From an uncultured Bacteroidales bacterium (GTDB taxonomy: Bacteria > Bacteroidota > Bacteroidia > Bacteroidales > UBA932): a DNA stretch of 64,000 bases. The notes beneath the pieces were generated by a model that did no database searches, was not told where the DNA came from, and saw only the letters and a program-made list of their open reading frames with translations. How positions within the stretch are numbered: position 1 is the stretch's first letter; each line of letters begins with the position of its first letter. Below, piece by piece: positions 8,355 through 21,275 of this stretch. A program made the translations under genes and the position numbers. Location of the stretch: assembly GCA_945874155.1 (NCBI GenBank), contig CAMCFO010000010.1, positions 1 to 64,000 of the forward strand. Reading direction: 5' to 3'.

Positions 8355-9025
8355 AGTTCCTCCCTGCAGCTTTCGTTTTCGCACACCAGCACCCTGCCGG
8401 GATACTCCTTGCATAGGTTGAGATTGTGGGTTACCATCACTACAGCTGTGCCCTCATTCCTGTTCAGAGAGCTCAGCAGTTCCATAATCCCGGCTGCTGT
8501 CTCGGCATCCAGGTTACCGGTGGGCTCGTCGGCCAGAATCAGTCCCGGACTGTTCAGCAAAGCCCTGGCTATGGCTATACGTTGCTGTTCTCCGCCGGAA
8601 AGCTGGTGAGGCATCTTGTGGGCCTTTCTGGACATTCCCACTGCGGAGAGGACCTCCTCTATGCGCTGGGCCTTGTCCCGGGCATCCTTCCATCCTGTGG
8701 CATCCAGCACGAACTCCAGATTGTCCTTGACACTGCGGTCCATAAGCAACTGGAAATCTTGGAAGACCACTCCTATCCTGCGCCTGAGGTAAGGAATATC
8801 CTTCTCTCTGATTCCCCTCAATCTGAAACCGCAGACTTCACCTTCTCCCTTTTGCAGACGGTTTTCCCCTATCAGGGTCTTGATAATGGAGGTCTTGCCT
8901 GTGCCGACCTTGCCGGTTATATATACGAAGTCTCCTGCCTTCACTTCCAGGTCCATACCGTAAATGACTGTGGCCTCTCCGTTCAAGATGTCGGCATCTT
9001 CAAGTCTTATGAGCGTATTTTCCAT
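8351..9025 (-). CDS. ftsE: Cell-division ABC transporter ATP-binding protein FtsE
   Basis: ABC-type ATPase of 224 aa, which with the membrane partner FtsX regulates septal peptidoglycan hydrolases. Walker A is GKVGTGKTS, the signature LSGGEQQRIAIARAL, and Walker B LILADEPTGNLD; PYLRRRIGVVFQDFQLL is typical of FtsE/LolD. The ORF extends to 9190, but MENTLIRLED at 9025 gives the family length and removes a spurious hydrophobic leader. A minus-strand -7 box, TATCTTTG (plus strand 9067-9074), lies 42 nt upstream. ftsX is not adjacent; instead nth follows, coupled through ATGA. A LolD-type role is the main alternative. Confidence 0.85.
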   Translation of the reverse strand: MENTLIRLEDADILNGEATVIYGMDLEVKAGDFVYITGKVGTGKTSIIKTLIGENRLQKGEGEVCGFRLRGIREKDIPYLRRRIGVVFQDFQLLMDRSVKDNLEFVLDATGWKDARDKAQRIEEVLSAVGMSRKAHKMPHQLSGGEQQRIAIARALLNSPGLILADEPTGNLDAETAAGIMELLSSLNRNEGTAVVMVTHNLNLCKEYPGRVLVCENESCREEL

Positions 9026-9066
9026 ATTCGATAACCAGAAAAAGTCTATAAACGACCATAAACATA

Positions 9067-9097
9067 CAAAGATAGTGAGAAAAATTAAGTAAATTTG
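9067..9097. promoter_or_regulatory. Divergent -7 boxes between ftsE and the TPR gene
   Basis: CAAAGATA at 9067-9074 reads as TATCTTTG on the minus strand (toward ftsE). TAAATTTG at 9090-9097 faces the plus-strand TPR gene and would give a leader of only about 10 nt. Neither has a convincing -33 box. Confidence 0.5.
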
Positions 9098-9112
9098 TAA
9101 AATTTTTGGCGT

Positions 9113-12100
9113 ATGATGAAAAATAAACATATGGCTCTGATACTGACGCTGCTCCTGGGTGGCGGTCTGGTGTCGGGGAATGCCGGACAAATTGCCGCAC
9201 AGACAGTTTCAGAGAGGACAGAAAGGGATCTTGCCAAGGCTGTGGAAGCCTTTGACAACGGTATGTACGAGAGGGCTATGACCTTGTTCGACGACATTGT
9301 CTTCCGCACAGGGTCGGTCAAGGCAGAGGGATATTCGGTGCTGTGCCAGGTTCATACGGGTGCAAGGGGATGGGAAAACCGTATGGAGTCTTTCGTTTCC
9401 GCCCATCCATCGTCGGAATTGGTCCCTCAGCTCAAATTCGCACTTGCCTGCAAAATGTTCGCATCCGGTGACTACAAGAATTGTGTGGATGTGATGAATG
9501 AATTGAACATCAAGCATTTGCGTCGTTCCCAATACAGCCGCTACGATTTCATTTACGGTTTTGCTCTCTTCAGCACAGGGGAATATGGCAAGGCTACAGA
9601 ACATTTCCAGGAGATACTTTCGCGCCGCAAGTCTGGTTACACAGCTCCGGCGGCATATACCTTGGGCTACATAGAGTATGAAAATGCTGAATACCAGAAA
9701 GCGGAGGAGCATTTTGCAATGGCATCCGGAGACAGCCGTTTTGCTGAACTGGCTTCCTACTATATACTTGAATGCCGTTTTCTCGGAAAGGACTACTCCT
9801 ATGTAATCGAAAACGGTCCAGCTTTGTATGAAACTGTTCCGGAGGATAGAAAGCAGCGTTTGGGCAGGATATTGGGAGAGGCTTATCTTATTGACGGACA
9901 GCCGGAAAAGGCGGAGAAATACTATAATTCCCAATCAGACCCGAGTGCCGGGAAGAGCCGTACTGATTTATTCTTTACAGGGTCTATGCTCTATGCATCA
10001 AAGGATTACAAAGGCGCAGCGGAGAATTTCGCAGCTATGGAAAACCGTACCGACTCGCTCGGACAGATTGCGAATTACCAGTTGGGCTGGGCCTACCTTC
10101 AATGCGGCAACAAAGTCTCGGCTCTGGAATCATTCAGGGAGGCTTCTTTGGGGAAATGGGATGAAAACATTGCCAAGGATGCCCTTTTCAACAGCGCCAA
10201 ACTTTCCTTTGACATCAATGCCGATGCAAGGCAATTCAAATACTATCTGAATCGTTATCCCCAGGCAAGAAGTCAGGAAATATATGGCTATATTGCTCTT
10301 GCGGCTCTTTACGGCAAGGACTGGCAATCCGCTGTGGATGCCTACGACAACGTGGACGATCTTACCCCTGAAATGGAGCGCAACTATGTGAAAGCCAACT
10401 ATCTGCGTGCACGTCAACTGATTTCCGCCGGTGCTGTGAGGGATGCGGTTCCATTGCTCCGGACCGTTACCTTCTATTCCGAGCGCAACAGTGCCCTGAA
10501 TCAGTTGGCAAGGTACTGGCTGGCTGAAGTGCAATACCGCAACTCGGATTATCAGGACGCCCTGGTTCTTTATAAGGAATTGTACCATACCTCAGCCCTT
10601 TCAGGCAGTGCGGAGGGCAAACTGATACCATACAATATCGCATATTGCCACTTCCGGCGCGGGGAACTGGACCAGGCTGCCAAATGGTTTGACGAATTCC
10701 TGACTTCCTCCGGGACAGACAAGGACATAGCCCGAAAGGATGCTCTTACTCGTATCGCTGACTGCTTCTTCCTGAACGACAACTATATAGCAGCTGCAGA
10801 CAAGTATTCGGAAGTGGCCAGGATTTATTTCGATCCGGATGATGTCTATCCCTACCTTCAGGCAGGAATGGCCTACGGTCTGGCAGGGCGCAAGAATGAG
10901 AAGACTCAGGCGCTTGAGGAGGTGAAACTCGCCAAACCTGATGTTGGTGACTATTCCACGGCTATGATTGAACTCGGACGCTGTTATGTGGACACCGGGA
11001 ATACATCCTTGGCCGGCGAATGCTTTGACAGGGTTATCAATTCGGTGGGGGACAGTACGGCTGTGGCACAGGCCCTGTTGGAAAAAGCTCTGCTGGAGCG
11101 CAATGCAAACAACACGGACCTTTCTCTCCGGCTCTACAAGAGGGTTGCCGAGAATATGGCAGGTTCGGAATATGCAGACAACGCTTTGCTGGCCATAGAG
11201 AACATCTGCCGTTCGGAAGGTCTGACTGACGACTATATGGCATATATGGCCAAACTCGGAAAAGGGGAGTCCAAGTCGGTGACTGAAAAGGAGGATTTCT
11301 ATTTCTCATCGGCTCAGCAACTCTATTTCGATGCAAGGTATGACAAGGCCTTGGGGGCTATGGAAAATTATATCGAGAGATATCCTGAGGGACGCTATGT
11401 AATTGATGCAAAATATTGTGTTGCAGAGTGTCTGAGGGTTGCTGGGCAGTACGAGAAGGCCTGTGACGTCTATGAGGAAGTGATAGAGTCCGGGGCTTCG
11501 GACTACAGTTTCCCGGCTATGCAGAAGTTTGCAGACCTGAGCTATTCACTTGAAAAATACAAAGTTGCATATATGGCCTACACCTCCATCCTGAACGAAC
11601 AATCCCTGAATGACGCTCTGCGTTTCTCCTGTATGACCGGGCGTATGCGTGCAGCGTTCAAGGCCAAACTGTTTGAGGAGGCGGCAGATGTGGCAGCCCA
11701 GGTGGAGAAGTCTGAGTCCTGTGGGGATGATTTGAAGCGCGAGGCCCTCTATGTTCAGGCCAAATCCCTGCTTTCTCTGAGCCGCCGCGAGGAAGCTCTC
11801 CCTCTGTTCGGCTCGCTTGCGGAAAATCCACTCGATGCCATAGGTGCCGAGGCCCGTTATCAGCTTATAAGAGACCGGTTCGACAGGGCTGAGTATGCAA
11901 AAGTCGAGGAAATGGTCTATGCCTTTGCGGAATCCGGTACAACTCAGAACCGTTTCGTGGCCGCTTCGTTCATCATCCTGGGAGACTCTTTTGCGGAGCG
12001 TGGGCAGATGTTGCAGGCAAAGGCCACTTTCGAGAGCATAAGAGACGGCTATACACCTGAGTCCGAGACGGATGATATTCTGGAACAGGTGAATTTGAGA

Positions 12101-12127
12101 CTGGACAGAATCGGTAAAATGGAATGA
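9113..12127 (+). CDS. Large periplasmic TPR-repeat protein
   Basis: Protein of 1004 aa with a signal peptide (MMKNKHMALILTLLLGGGLVSGNAGQIAAQ) and then almost entirely tetratricopeptide-type helical repeats. Recurring patterns include YERAMTLFDDIVFRTG, YGKATEHFQEIL, YQKAEEHFAMASG, LDQAAKWFDEFL and YEKACDVYEEVIESG. Such arrays are protein-interaction scaffolds, probably periplasmic here. A second ATG at 9116 is an equally possible start. Its stop overlaps the next gene by ATGA, so it is translationally coupled to an outer-membrane barrel protein, suggesting that the pair work together in the envelope. No enzymatic domain is visible and the exact role is unknown. Confidence 0.85.
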   Translation: MMKNKHMALILTLLLGGGLVSGNAGQIAAQTVSERTERDLAKAVEAFDNGMYERAMTLFDDIVFRTGSVKAEGYSVLCQVHTGARGWENRMESFVSAHPSSELVPQLKFALACKMFASGDYKNCVDVMNELNIKHLRRSQYSRYDFIYGFALFSTGEYGKATEHFQEILSRRKSGYTAPAAYTLGYIEYENAEYQKAEEHFAMASGDSRFAELASYYILECRFLGKDYSYVIENGPALYETVPEDRKQRLGRILGEAYLIDGQPEKAEKYYNSQSDPSAGKSRTDLFFTGSMLYASKDYKGAAENFAAMENRTDSLGQIANYQLGWAYLQCGNKVSALESFREASLGKWDENIAKDALFNSAKLSFDINADARQFKYYLNRYPQARSQEIYGYIALAALYGKDWQSAVDAYDNVDDLTPEMERNYVKANYLRARQLISAGAVRDAVPLLRTVTFYSERNSALNQLARYWLAEVQYRNSDYQDALVLYKELYHTSALSGSAEGKLIPYNIAYCHFRRGELDQAAKWFDEFLTSSGTDKDIARKDALTRIADCFFLNDNYIAAADKYSEVARIYFDPDDVYPYLQAGMAYGLAGRKNEKTQALEEVKLAKPDVGDYSTAMIELGRCYVDTGNTSLAGECFDRVINSVGDSTAVAQALLEKALLERNANNTDLSLRLYKRVAENMAGSEYADNALLAIENICRSEGLTDDYMAYMAKLGKGESKSVTEKEDFYFSSAQQLYFDARYDKALGAMENYIERYPEGRYVIDAKYCVAECLRVAGQYEKACDVYEEVIESGASDYSFPAMQKFADLSYSLEKYKVAYMAYTSILNEQSLNDALRFSCMTGRMRAAFKAKLFEEAADVAAQVEKSESCGDDLKREALYVQAKSLLSLSRREEALPLFGSLAENPLDAIGAEARYQLIRDRFDRAEYAKVEEMVYAFAESGTTQNRFVAASFIILGDSFAERGQMLQAKATFESIRDGYTPESETDDILEQVNLRLDRIGKME

Positions 12128-13919
12128 TTATGAAACAGACTGACATATTGATATTTGCAGCATTGCTTGCTGTGCCGTATATGCTTGAGGCCCAGGATGG
12201 ACGCAACCAGACCGTGGTCGTGACCAACAAATTCAGCTTCGACTCGTCTGCAATTGAAAAACATCAGCTGGAGATGGCTGTACCCGACACCCTCAATGTC
12301 TTCGAACAGAGCTTCAATTATTCAGTGTTTGACAAACCGTATGAGGGGGCATATGAATTCAAGCCCTACAATCTGAATCTGAAGCCGGTTACCGGGCAAG
12401 AAGAGAACAAGCAGTTCTGGATGAAGGCGGGAATAGGCTACACTCTTTTCCCGGAATTGGACCTTGTGTATGAGCCTGTCAGGGGGAAGCGCTGTTCTTT
12501 CGGTATTTTCGCCCGTCACAGGTCTTTTGCAGGTGACTATCGCAAGTTGGGAGTGGATGCGGACGGACTGTTCATTCAGGCACGCAATGCAGATGGTAAA
12601 AGGGAGTATTGGGGTGGATGGAACTACGATATGGACAATGAGGCTGGTCTGAATTTCAGTTACGACTGGGCCAGGACGGGGCTGAGCCTGACTGCGGCCT
12701 ACACTGGCTTGCAGCAGAGGGACTGGTTGAGTGTCAGGAGTTTGGATCAGGCGGTGGCGGACCTGAAGGTCTATTCGAAGCGGCCTTCGTCCAAAGTAAT
12801 CAATTATGCGGCTTATCTTTCCTATCGTTTCGGAAGGGACAATATACAGTCCTCCCCGGGCAATGCAGTACTTTTTCAACATAATATGCGCTTTGGCTTT
12901 GACTTTACGGCGAATATGAAGAAAAAGGGTTGTTTCTCACTATATGCCGGGGCTGATGTGGCTCTCTATTCCAATGCTTTGACTCATACAGCTTTAGTGG
13001 TTGAGTTCCTGCCGAAGTATGTATGGCAACAGGGACCTTGGTATGTGAAGGCTGGATTGCGTCTGGACATTCCGGTTACGACTGATGAGGTGGAAAATTG
13101 GAATGGTGGCAGTTCTTTCAGCCAGTATGCCTATCCAGACGTCGCGGTTTCGTATGAATGTCGCAATATACCTCTTAACATATACCTTAATGTCACCGGA
13201 GGGGAGAGGCTTCGCAGCTATTCCTCCATTGTGGACGAATACAGGCACTACAGCATTTTCTCCCGTCACTCCGATCCTTCCGTATCTCCTGAAGGAAATC
13301 TGGATTTCTCCCATCCTCTGCTTAAAAACGAAGTCGAAAGAGTCAATGCAGAGTTCGGGCTGAGAGGCAGCATAAGGTCGGTTTTCTCGTATAACTTATC
13401 TGTTTCCTATGCTGAAAAAGCGTCACTTGCATTGGAAGCTATCGATTTTGCCTCTTTAACTCTGAGAACTGGAGAAAATGCCTCTGAGGTGCCGTATTAT
13501 TCAATAGGCTATGCCAATGCCGGGCAGCTGAATGCAAGGGCAGAGGCTGAATATTCCGACGATTGGGGAACAGTTGGCCTGAAATTGCTCTACACCGACC
13601 TGTATCTCCGTAATGATGCTCCTCAATCATATATTCTGCCTGCCGCCCTGACCGGTAATCTTGACATTCGTTTCAACATTATGAAACGATTGCATTTCGG
13701 ATTAGGCTGCGAGTTCTCAACTCCAAGGCAGGTGCATTGCGGCAGCGCCCCTGTGCAGGATTTCAAGCTTCCTGCCTATGGAGACCCGTATCTCGGCGCA
13801 GGATATACCTGCAACAATATGATTTCCGTCTGGATTAAAGCCAACAGGTTTACGGGTCAGACAATTTACAGCACGCCCCTGTATTCCGAAAGGGGACCGA
13901 AGATCATAGCGGGTATGAG

Positions 13920-13932
<13 letters not shown>
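12124..13932 (+). CDS. Outer-membrane beta-barrel protein (plug-less TonB-receptor-like)
   Basis: Protein of 602 aa with a signal peptide (MIMKQTDILIFAALLAVPYMLEAQ) and a body of alternating aromatic/polar beta-strands ending in GMSLSF, the terminal aromatic typical of outer-membrane barrels. It resembles the barrel of TonB-dependent receptors (YDWARTGLSLTAAYTGLQQ, FGLGCEFSTPRQ) but has no plug domain or TonB box that I can see. The coding start overlaps the TPR gene's stop (ATGA), and a second ATG lies two codons in. It is followed by the gyrB promoter. The cargo, if any, is unknown; assembly or anchoring with the TPR partner is an inference. Confidence 0.78.
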
Positions 13933-15986
<2,054 letters not shown>

Positions 15987-15987
<1 letters not shown>

Positions 15988-18017
15988 TGGGAGACAAGTT
16001 GCCAAAGGACTATAAAGTCTATGTTCCGTTGACTATACTTTTCGTACTTCTCGTGCTGCTGATGCCGAGGAGTACGAGTTTCAATTACAAGTATTCCAAA
16101 GGAGCACCCTGGATGTACCAGACCCTTGTGGCAGAATTCGATTTTCCTATACTTAAGACAGGTGCAGAACTGCTGCAGGAACGCAATTCGGCGCAGAAAT
16201 CTGTAATACCTTATTATAAAAAGGATTCCCGTATCGGCATTAAGGCTGTGCAGGACCTTAATTCCAAGAATCTTGACAACTACAAGTCCTTCCGCCGCAG
16301 TGTGGCTTCATCCCTGAACAGCATTTACCAGAGGGGAGTGGTTGCCGATGAGGACTATTTTGCAAACAGTCAGGATGGGGAATATGACTGGCAGCAGGTC
16401 TATCTTCAGGTCGAGAAAAGGGCCGAAAGGCTTCCGTCTGAGGAAATCTATTCCCGTTCCTCAGCAATACTTGAGCTACAGGCTTCCCTTTCAGCTTTTC
16501 CTTATGCAGATTCCCTGTGCACCGTATCCGGAATCTATGACTTGATTGTGCCGGATCTGAAATTGGATGAGCAGATGTCTCATACGATTCATTCAGAAAC
16601 CGTTCCGGAAATATCTCCTACCAAAGGTCTGGTTTCGGCAGGTCAGATAATCGTGTCTAACGGGGAGATTGTGACATCGGAAGTGGAGCAATTGCTCAAT
16701 TCCTACAAAGCGGAATATGATGCAAGTGTCGGCTACAGGGGGAACCGGCTCATCCAGTGGTTGGGTAATGCCCTGCTTGCCTTCGCTCTGGTGGTGGTCA
16801 TATTTTTCACCATCCAGCTCACCAGTCCTGTGATTTTCACGCAGTTCAACAAGTACACCTATCTGCTTTTGGTGTTCTTCCTTTCCAGCCTCACCGCATC
16901 CTGGCTGGGACCGGCCACCTTCAGCATATATCTGGTGCCTTTCCCTCTTTTTGCTTATTATCTTCTGGCATTTTTCAGGAAGAGGCTCATTCTCCCTGTA
17001 TATATCATTAGCCTGGTGCCACTCCTGCTTTTTGCCCGCAGCGGTATGGAACTCTTTGTAATGCACCTGGTTGCTGGCATAGTGAGCATATATGTCTTCA
17101 AGTTCTTCAATCGTGGATGGCTCCAGTTCATAAATGCCTTGATAGTTTTCGTTGTTTTGGCGGTGGTTTGGTTCTCGTTCAGATGTGTGGAGGGCCTTTC
17201 CGGAGTTGACTATTGGACCATTTTGAGGCTGTTTCTGGGTTCTTTGATTTCGGTGGCATTCTATCCTCTCATATACCTCTTTGAAAGGATTTTCAATCTT
17301 GTGTCATCTTCCCGCCTGGTGGAACTTTCGGATACCAACAACAAGGCACTCAGGGAGTTGGCAGAAAAGGCCCCCGGCACATTCCAGCACAGTCTGCAGG
17401 TTGCCAACTTCGCGGGAGCAGCTGCAAGAAGCATAGGGGCGGATGAGGTGCTGGTGCGTACAGCGGCACTCTATCACGACATAGGCAAGAGTGTCAATCC
17501 TTTGTGCTTTGTGGAAAATGAACAGCAGGGCGAGGACTATCACAAATCCCTAGATGCGAAGGAAAGTGCCAAGGCAATCATCCGCCACGTCACTGATGGC
17601 CTTGCACTTGCAGAAAAATACAAGTTGCCGCGAGTCTTGCGCGAGTTCATCACCACGCATCACGGTACCACCCGCACAGCATATTTTTACAATACTTACG
17701 TAAATAACGGGGGAGATCCTGAGGATGTTGCAGATTTTATGTATCCGGGTCCACGTCCGACAACCAGAGAACAGGTGATTCTGATGATTAGTGACGCTTT
17801 GGAGGCCGCATCCCGCACTCTCAAAGACAAAACTCCCAATGGTATTTCAGAACTTGTGGACCGCATACTTTTAGGCAAGTTCCAGGAACAGCAGTTCAAT
17901 GATTCCGACATCACAATCAAGGAACTGACAATAATGAGCGAGACCCTGAAAGAATACATACAGCAGGTATATCACGCGAGGGTGGTGTATCCGAAAGCAA
18001 GAAAAACAAAGAAATAA
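15987..18017 (+). CDS. 7TM-HD (PgpH-type) membrane phosphohydrolase
   Basis: Membrane protein of 676 aa. It has one N-terminal TM helix (VYVPLTILFVLLVLLM), a large extracytoplasmic domain (about residues 35-245), about seven TM helices (about 255-435) and a cytoplasmic HD domain. HD residues are seen in RTAALYHDIGKSVNPLCF, AIIRHVTDGL and FITTHHGTTRTAYFY. This is the 7TMR-HDED/7TMR-HD architecture of YqfF/PgpH, which in Firmicutes and Listeria hydrolyses c-di-AMP. Substrate here is an inference from the family. It overlaps gyrB by one base and is followed 18 nt later by tig. Confidence 0.85.
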
Positions 18018-18035
18018 TATATTAACTTACAGATT

Positions 18036-19352
18036 ATGAAATTGACAAAGAACAACATCGACGAGCTCAATATCGAGGTGGCACTCACCGTGGAGCCGTC
18101 AGATTATGCAGAGAACCGCAAAAAGAAACTCTCGGATATCCGTCGCAGGGCTGAAATCAAGGGCTTCCGCAAGGGTATGGTGCCGGCATCACTTATAGAG
18201 AAGATGTATGGTGCAAGTGCATTGGTGGATGCAGTCAACGAGGTGATTTCAAACGAACTTACAAGTTTTATCAAGGACGAGAAACTCAGCGTTATCGGAG
18301 AGCCTCTTCCTGCAGACAATCAGCCTGAAAACGACTGGACCAATGGAAATACCTTCAATTTCACATTTGAGATTGCCTGCAACCCTGAGGTGAAACTCGA
18401 GTTCGGAAAGGAGGACAAGATTACCTCTTACGAAATCAAGGTTTCAGACGAAGCAAAGAAGGAAATGAAGGATAACCTTCTCAAGCAGTACGGTTCACTC
18501 GAAGATGGAGGCGAAGCAAAGGCTGATGACTTCATCATTGCCGATCTTGAGCAGGGCGAGAACCGCATAGAGAGCACCTATATCGCTCTCCGCAATGTGA
18601 GCGAGGCTTGCAAGAGCCAGTTCCTGGGCGTGAAGGCAGGTGACAGCTTCGAGGTGAACGTGAACGAGGCTTTTGAGAACGAAGCCGACAGGGCTGCGCT
18701 CATCAAGGTGAAGAAGGAAGAGCTTGAGGGCATTGACCCTGTGTACAAGCTGACTGTTAAGACCGTCAAGACTTTCACATCAGCGCCTCTCACCACTGAA
18801 ACCTACGACAAGATTTTCGGTGAGGGAGTAGTGGCAGACGAAGCCGGTTTCGATGCCAAGATTGAGGAAAGGCTTGTGGCTGAATATGCCAACGAGACAG
18901 AATACCGTCTTTCAAGGGACATCCGCGAGTATCTGGTGAAGAAGGCTGACCTCAAACTGCCTGAAACCTTTATGAAGAAATGGCTCAAGGTTGCCAATGA
19001 AGGCAAGTTCACTGCAGAACAGATTGACAAGGAATTCGATGCATTTGCAGAGGATTACCGCTGGAGCCTTGTGCGTGACTTCCTTCTCAAGAAATACGGA
19101 GTGAAGATTGAGCAGGAGGACATACTTGCAAGCGCAAGGGGATTTGCAGCATATCAGTTCGCAATGTACGGAATGCCGAATGTGCCTGCAGAGCAGTTGG
19201 ACAGCTATGCCAAGTCCATTCTTGCCGATGAAAACCAGAGCCGACGCATCGTGGAGCAGGTTGAAAGCGAGAAGGCCATTGCAGCCGTTAAACCGGAATT
19301 GAAGATTAACAAGAAGTCAGTTAGCGTGGAGCAGTTCCGTGAGCTGAAATAA
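18036..19352 (+). CDS. tig: Trigger factor
   Basis: Ribosome-associated chaperone of 438 aa that shields nascent chains at the exit tunnel. The ribosome-binding N-domain carries the signature GFRKGMVPASLIEKMYG (about residues 44-60). A central FKBP-like region (about 145-240) is divergent, and the C-terminal helical arms follow (EYRLSRDIREYLVKKADLKLP onward). A weak FKBP domain is common in Bacteroidota trigger factors, so peptidyl-prolyl isomerase activity is uncertain. It is placed directly before clpP and clpX, the order conserved in many bacteria, which links folding of new chains to their degradation. Confidence 0.94.
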   Translation: MKLTKNNIDELNIEVALTVEPSDYAENRKKKLSDIRRRAEIKGFRKGMVPASLIEKMYGASALVDAVNEVISNELTSFIKDEKLSVIGEPLPADNQPENDWTNGNTFNFTFEIACNPEVKLEFGKEDKITSYEIKVSDEAKKEMKDNLLKQYGSLEDGGEAKADDFIIADLEQGENRIESTYIALRNVSEACKSQFLGVKAGDSFEVNVNEAFENEADRAALIKVKKEELEGIDPVYKLTVKTVKTFTSAPLTTETYDKIFGEGVVADEAGFDAKIEERLVAEYANETEYRLSRDIREYLVKKADLKLPETFMKKWLKVANEGKFTAEQIDKEFDAFAEDYRWSLVRDFLLKKYGVKIEQEDILASARGFAAYQFAMYGMPNVPAEQLDSYAKSILADENQSRRIVEQVESEKAIAAVKPELKINKKSVSVEQFRELK

Positions 19353-19364
19353 TCCTACTTTTCT

Positions 19365-20057
19365 ATGACAGACTTTGAAAAATTCGCAAAGTCGGAGAGG
19401 GGAGTGTCATCTTTGAAGATGCACGATTATCAGACAGCCGTGTCCCGGAACAGGGGTGCGGCTGTGCTTGACACTTATCTGAATCCGACCATTATTGAAG
19501 AGCGCAAGCTGAATGCCGTGTCTATGGACGTTTTCAGCCGCCTGATGATGGACCGCATCATTTTTCTCGGAGTGCCGATTGATGACGATGTGGCAAATAT
19601 CATCCAGGCACAGCTGCTCTTCCTTGCATCGACTGATCCGTCTGCTGACATATCCCTCTATATCAATTCTCCCGGAGGACAGGTGACTTCAGGCTTGGGA
19701 ATCTATGACACTATGCAGCTGGTGGAACCCGATGTTGCAACAATCTGCACAGGGCTTGCAGCTTCTATGGCTTCTGTGCTGCTTTGCGCCGGCGAAAAGG
19801 GCAAGAGGTCTGCTCTGCCTCATTCCAGAGTGCTTATCCATCAGCCTCTTGGAGGTGCACAGGGGCAGGCATCGGACATACTCATTGCTGCAAGGGAGAT
19901 TGAGAAAACCCGCACTGAACTTTACAAAATCATTTCGGAACATTCCGGACAGCCGGTGGAGAAGATTGCTGCCGACGGTGACCGTGACTATTGGATGAGT
20001 GCTGAAGAGGCCAAGTCCTATGGAATGATAGATGAAATTTTGAGCCGGAAGAAATGA
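19365..20057 (+). CDS. clpP: ATP-dependent Clp protease proteolytic subunit
   Basis: Serine peptidase subunit (230 aa) that forms the tetradecameric chamber. The catalytic Ser is in [14 protein letters not shown], and the His in [18 protein letters not shown]. The oxyanion-loop region [19 protein letters not shown] is conserved. The N-terminal extension of about 30 residues before [19 protein letters not shown] is longer than in E. coli and may be a propeptide. The gene lies 12 nt after tig and overlaps clpX through ATGA, so the protease and its unfoldase are translationally coupled. Confidence 0.96.
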   Translation: MTDFEKFAKSERGVSSLKMHDYQTAVSRNRGAAVLDTYLNPTIIEERKLNAVSMDVFSRLMMDRIIFLGVPIDDDVANIIQAQLLFLASTDPSADISLYINSPGGQVTSGLGIYDTMQLVEPDVATICTGLAASMASVLLCAGEKGKRSALPHSRVLIHQPLGGAQGQASDILIAAREIEKTRTELYKIISEHSGQPVEKIAADGDRDYWMSAEEAKSYGMIDEILSRKK

Positions 20058-21274
20058 GCAAAAAGAACAATAGTCAGAAACATTGCTGCTTCTGCGGCAG
20101 GCCTGAAGAGGAGGTTCCCTTCCTTTTCCAGGGAATAGACTCCTGGATATGTTCAGACTGCGTGGAGGCTGCGCACGGAATGCTGGAGGAGAGTGAGAGG
20201 GAGTACCGCAAGAGCGCCCGCAAGCCCAAATCCAATGGCAAGTTGCTCAAACCCAAGGAAATCCACGCATTCCTCGACCAATATGTGATTGGACAGGACA
20301 GGGCAAAGAAACTGCTTTCTGTGGCAGTTTACAATCATTACAAGAGGCTTCAGGACAATCAGACCCGCAAGGCGGACGATGTGGAGCTCGAGAAGAGCAA
20401 TATCCTGATGGTGGGGCCGACAGGTACAGGCAAGACATTGATGGCCAGGACTATAGCCAAGTTGCTCGATGTGCCTTTCACAATCGTGGATGCAACTGTT
20501 CTCACAGAGGCCGGCTATGTGGGTGAAGATGTGGAGAGCATTCTTTCCAGGTTGCTGCAGGAGTCGGACTACGATGTGGAACAGGCTGAGAGGGGTATAG
20601 TCTTCATAGACGAAATCGACAAGATTGCCCGCAAGAGCGACAATCCTTCAATAACCCGGGATGTGTCCGGCGAAGGCGTTCAGCAGGCTATGCTCAAACT
20701 TCTGGAGGGCAATGTCGTGAACGTACCTCCTAAAGGTGGCCGCAAACACCCTGAACAGGAATTCGTGCACGTGAACACCCAGAACATACTTTTCATCTGC
20801 GGTGGTGCGTTCGAGGGCATAGAGAGAAGGATTGCACAGAGGTTGAACACTCAGGTAATTGGCTATGGTTCAGCGAACAAGGCCCAGATTGACAAGGAAA
20901 ATCTGCTCCAGTATGTGGAGCCGGCCGACTTGCGTGCCTACGGTCTCATCCCTGAAATAATCGGCCGTCTGCCTGTGGTTACCTATCTGGACAATCTGGA
21001 CAGGGAGGCATTGCTCCGCATTCTCACTGAGCCGAAAAACGCCATTATGCGCCAGTACGAAAAGATTTTTGCGCTCGACGGCATTCAGCTCAAGGTGGAA
21101 CCGGAGGTTCTGGATCTGATTGTGGACACAGCAATCAAGGAAAAACTCGGAGCCAGGGGCCTCAGGGCTATTTGCGAGAGGATTATGACGGATGCCATGT
21201 ACGATGCACCTTCCTCCGAGTCCAAGGTTTTTGACCTCACATTGGATTACGCACGCACTAAACTTGAAAAGTAA
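20054..21274 (+). CDS. clpX: ATP-dependent Clp protease ATP-binding subunit ClpX
   Basis: AAA+ unfoldase (406 aa) that feeds substrates into ClpP. The N-terminal zinc-binding domain is seen as [20 protein letters not shown] followed by [11 protein letters not shown]. Walker A is [11 protein letters not shown], Walker [11 protein letters not shown], and the sensor region [26 protein letters not shown]. The ClpP-docking loop corresponds to the [14 protein letters not shown] region, where an IGF-type tripeptide is replaced by VIGY. The ATGA overlap with clpP and a two-base gap to the following peptidase gene show one operon. Confidence 0.96.
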   Translation: MSKKNNSQKHCCFCGRPEEEVPFLFQGIDSWICSDCVEAAHGMLEESEREYRKSARKPKSNGKLLKPKEIHAFLDQYVIGQDRAKKLLSVAVYNHYKRLQDNQTRKADDVELEKSNILMVGPTGTGKTLMARTIAKLLDVPFTIVDATVLTEAGYVGEDVESILSRLLQESDYDVEQAERGIVFIDEIDKIARKSDNPSITRDVSGEGVQQAMLKLLEGNVVNVPPKGGRKHPEQEFVHVNTQNILFICGGAFEGIERRIAQRLNTQVIGYGSANKAQIDKENLLQYVEPADLRAYGLIPEIIGRLPVVTYLDNLDREALLRILTEPKNAIMRQYEKIFALDGIQLKVEPEVLDLIVDTAIKEKLGARGLRAICERIMTDAMYDAPSSESKVFDLTLDYARTKLEK

Positions 21275-21275
21275 A

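Noticed and set aside
9026-9190. N-terminal hydrophobic extension of FtsE
   Set aside because: It covers the divergent promoter region and would add a membrane segment not found in the family.
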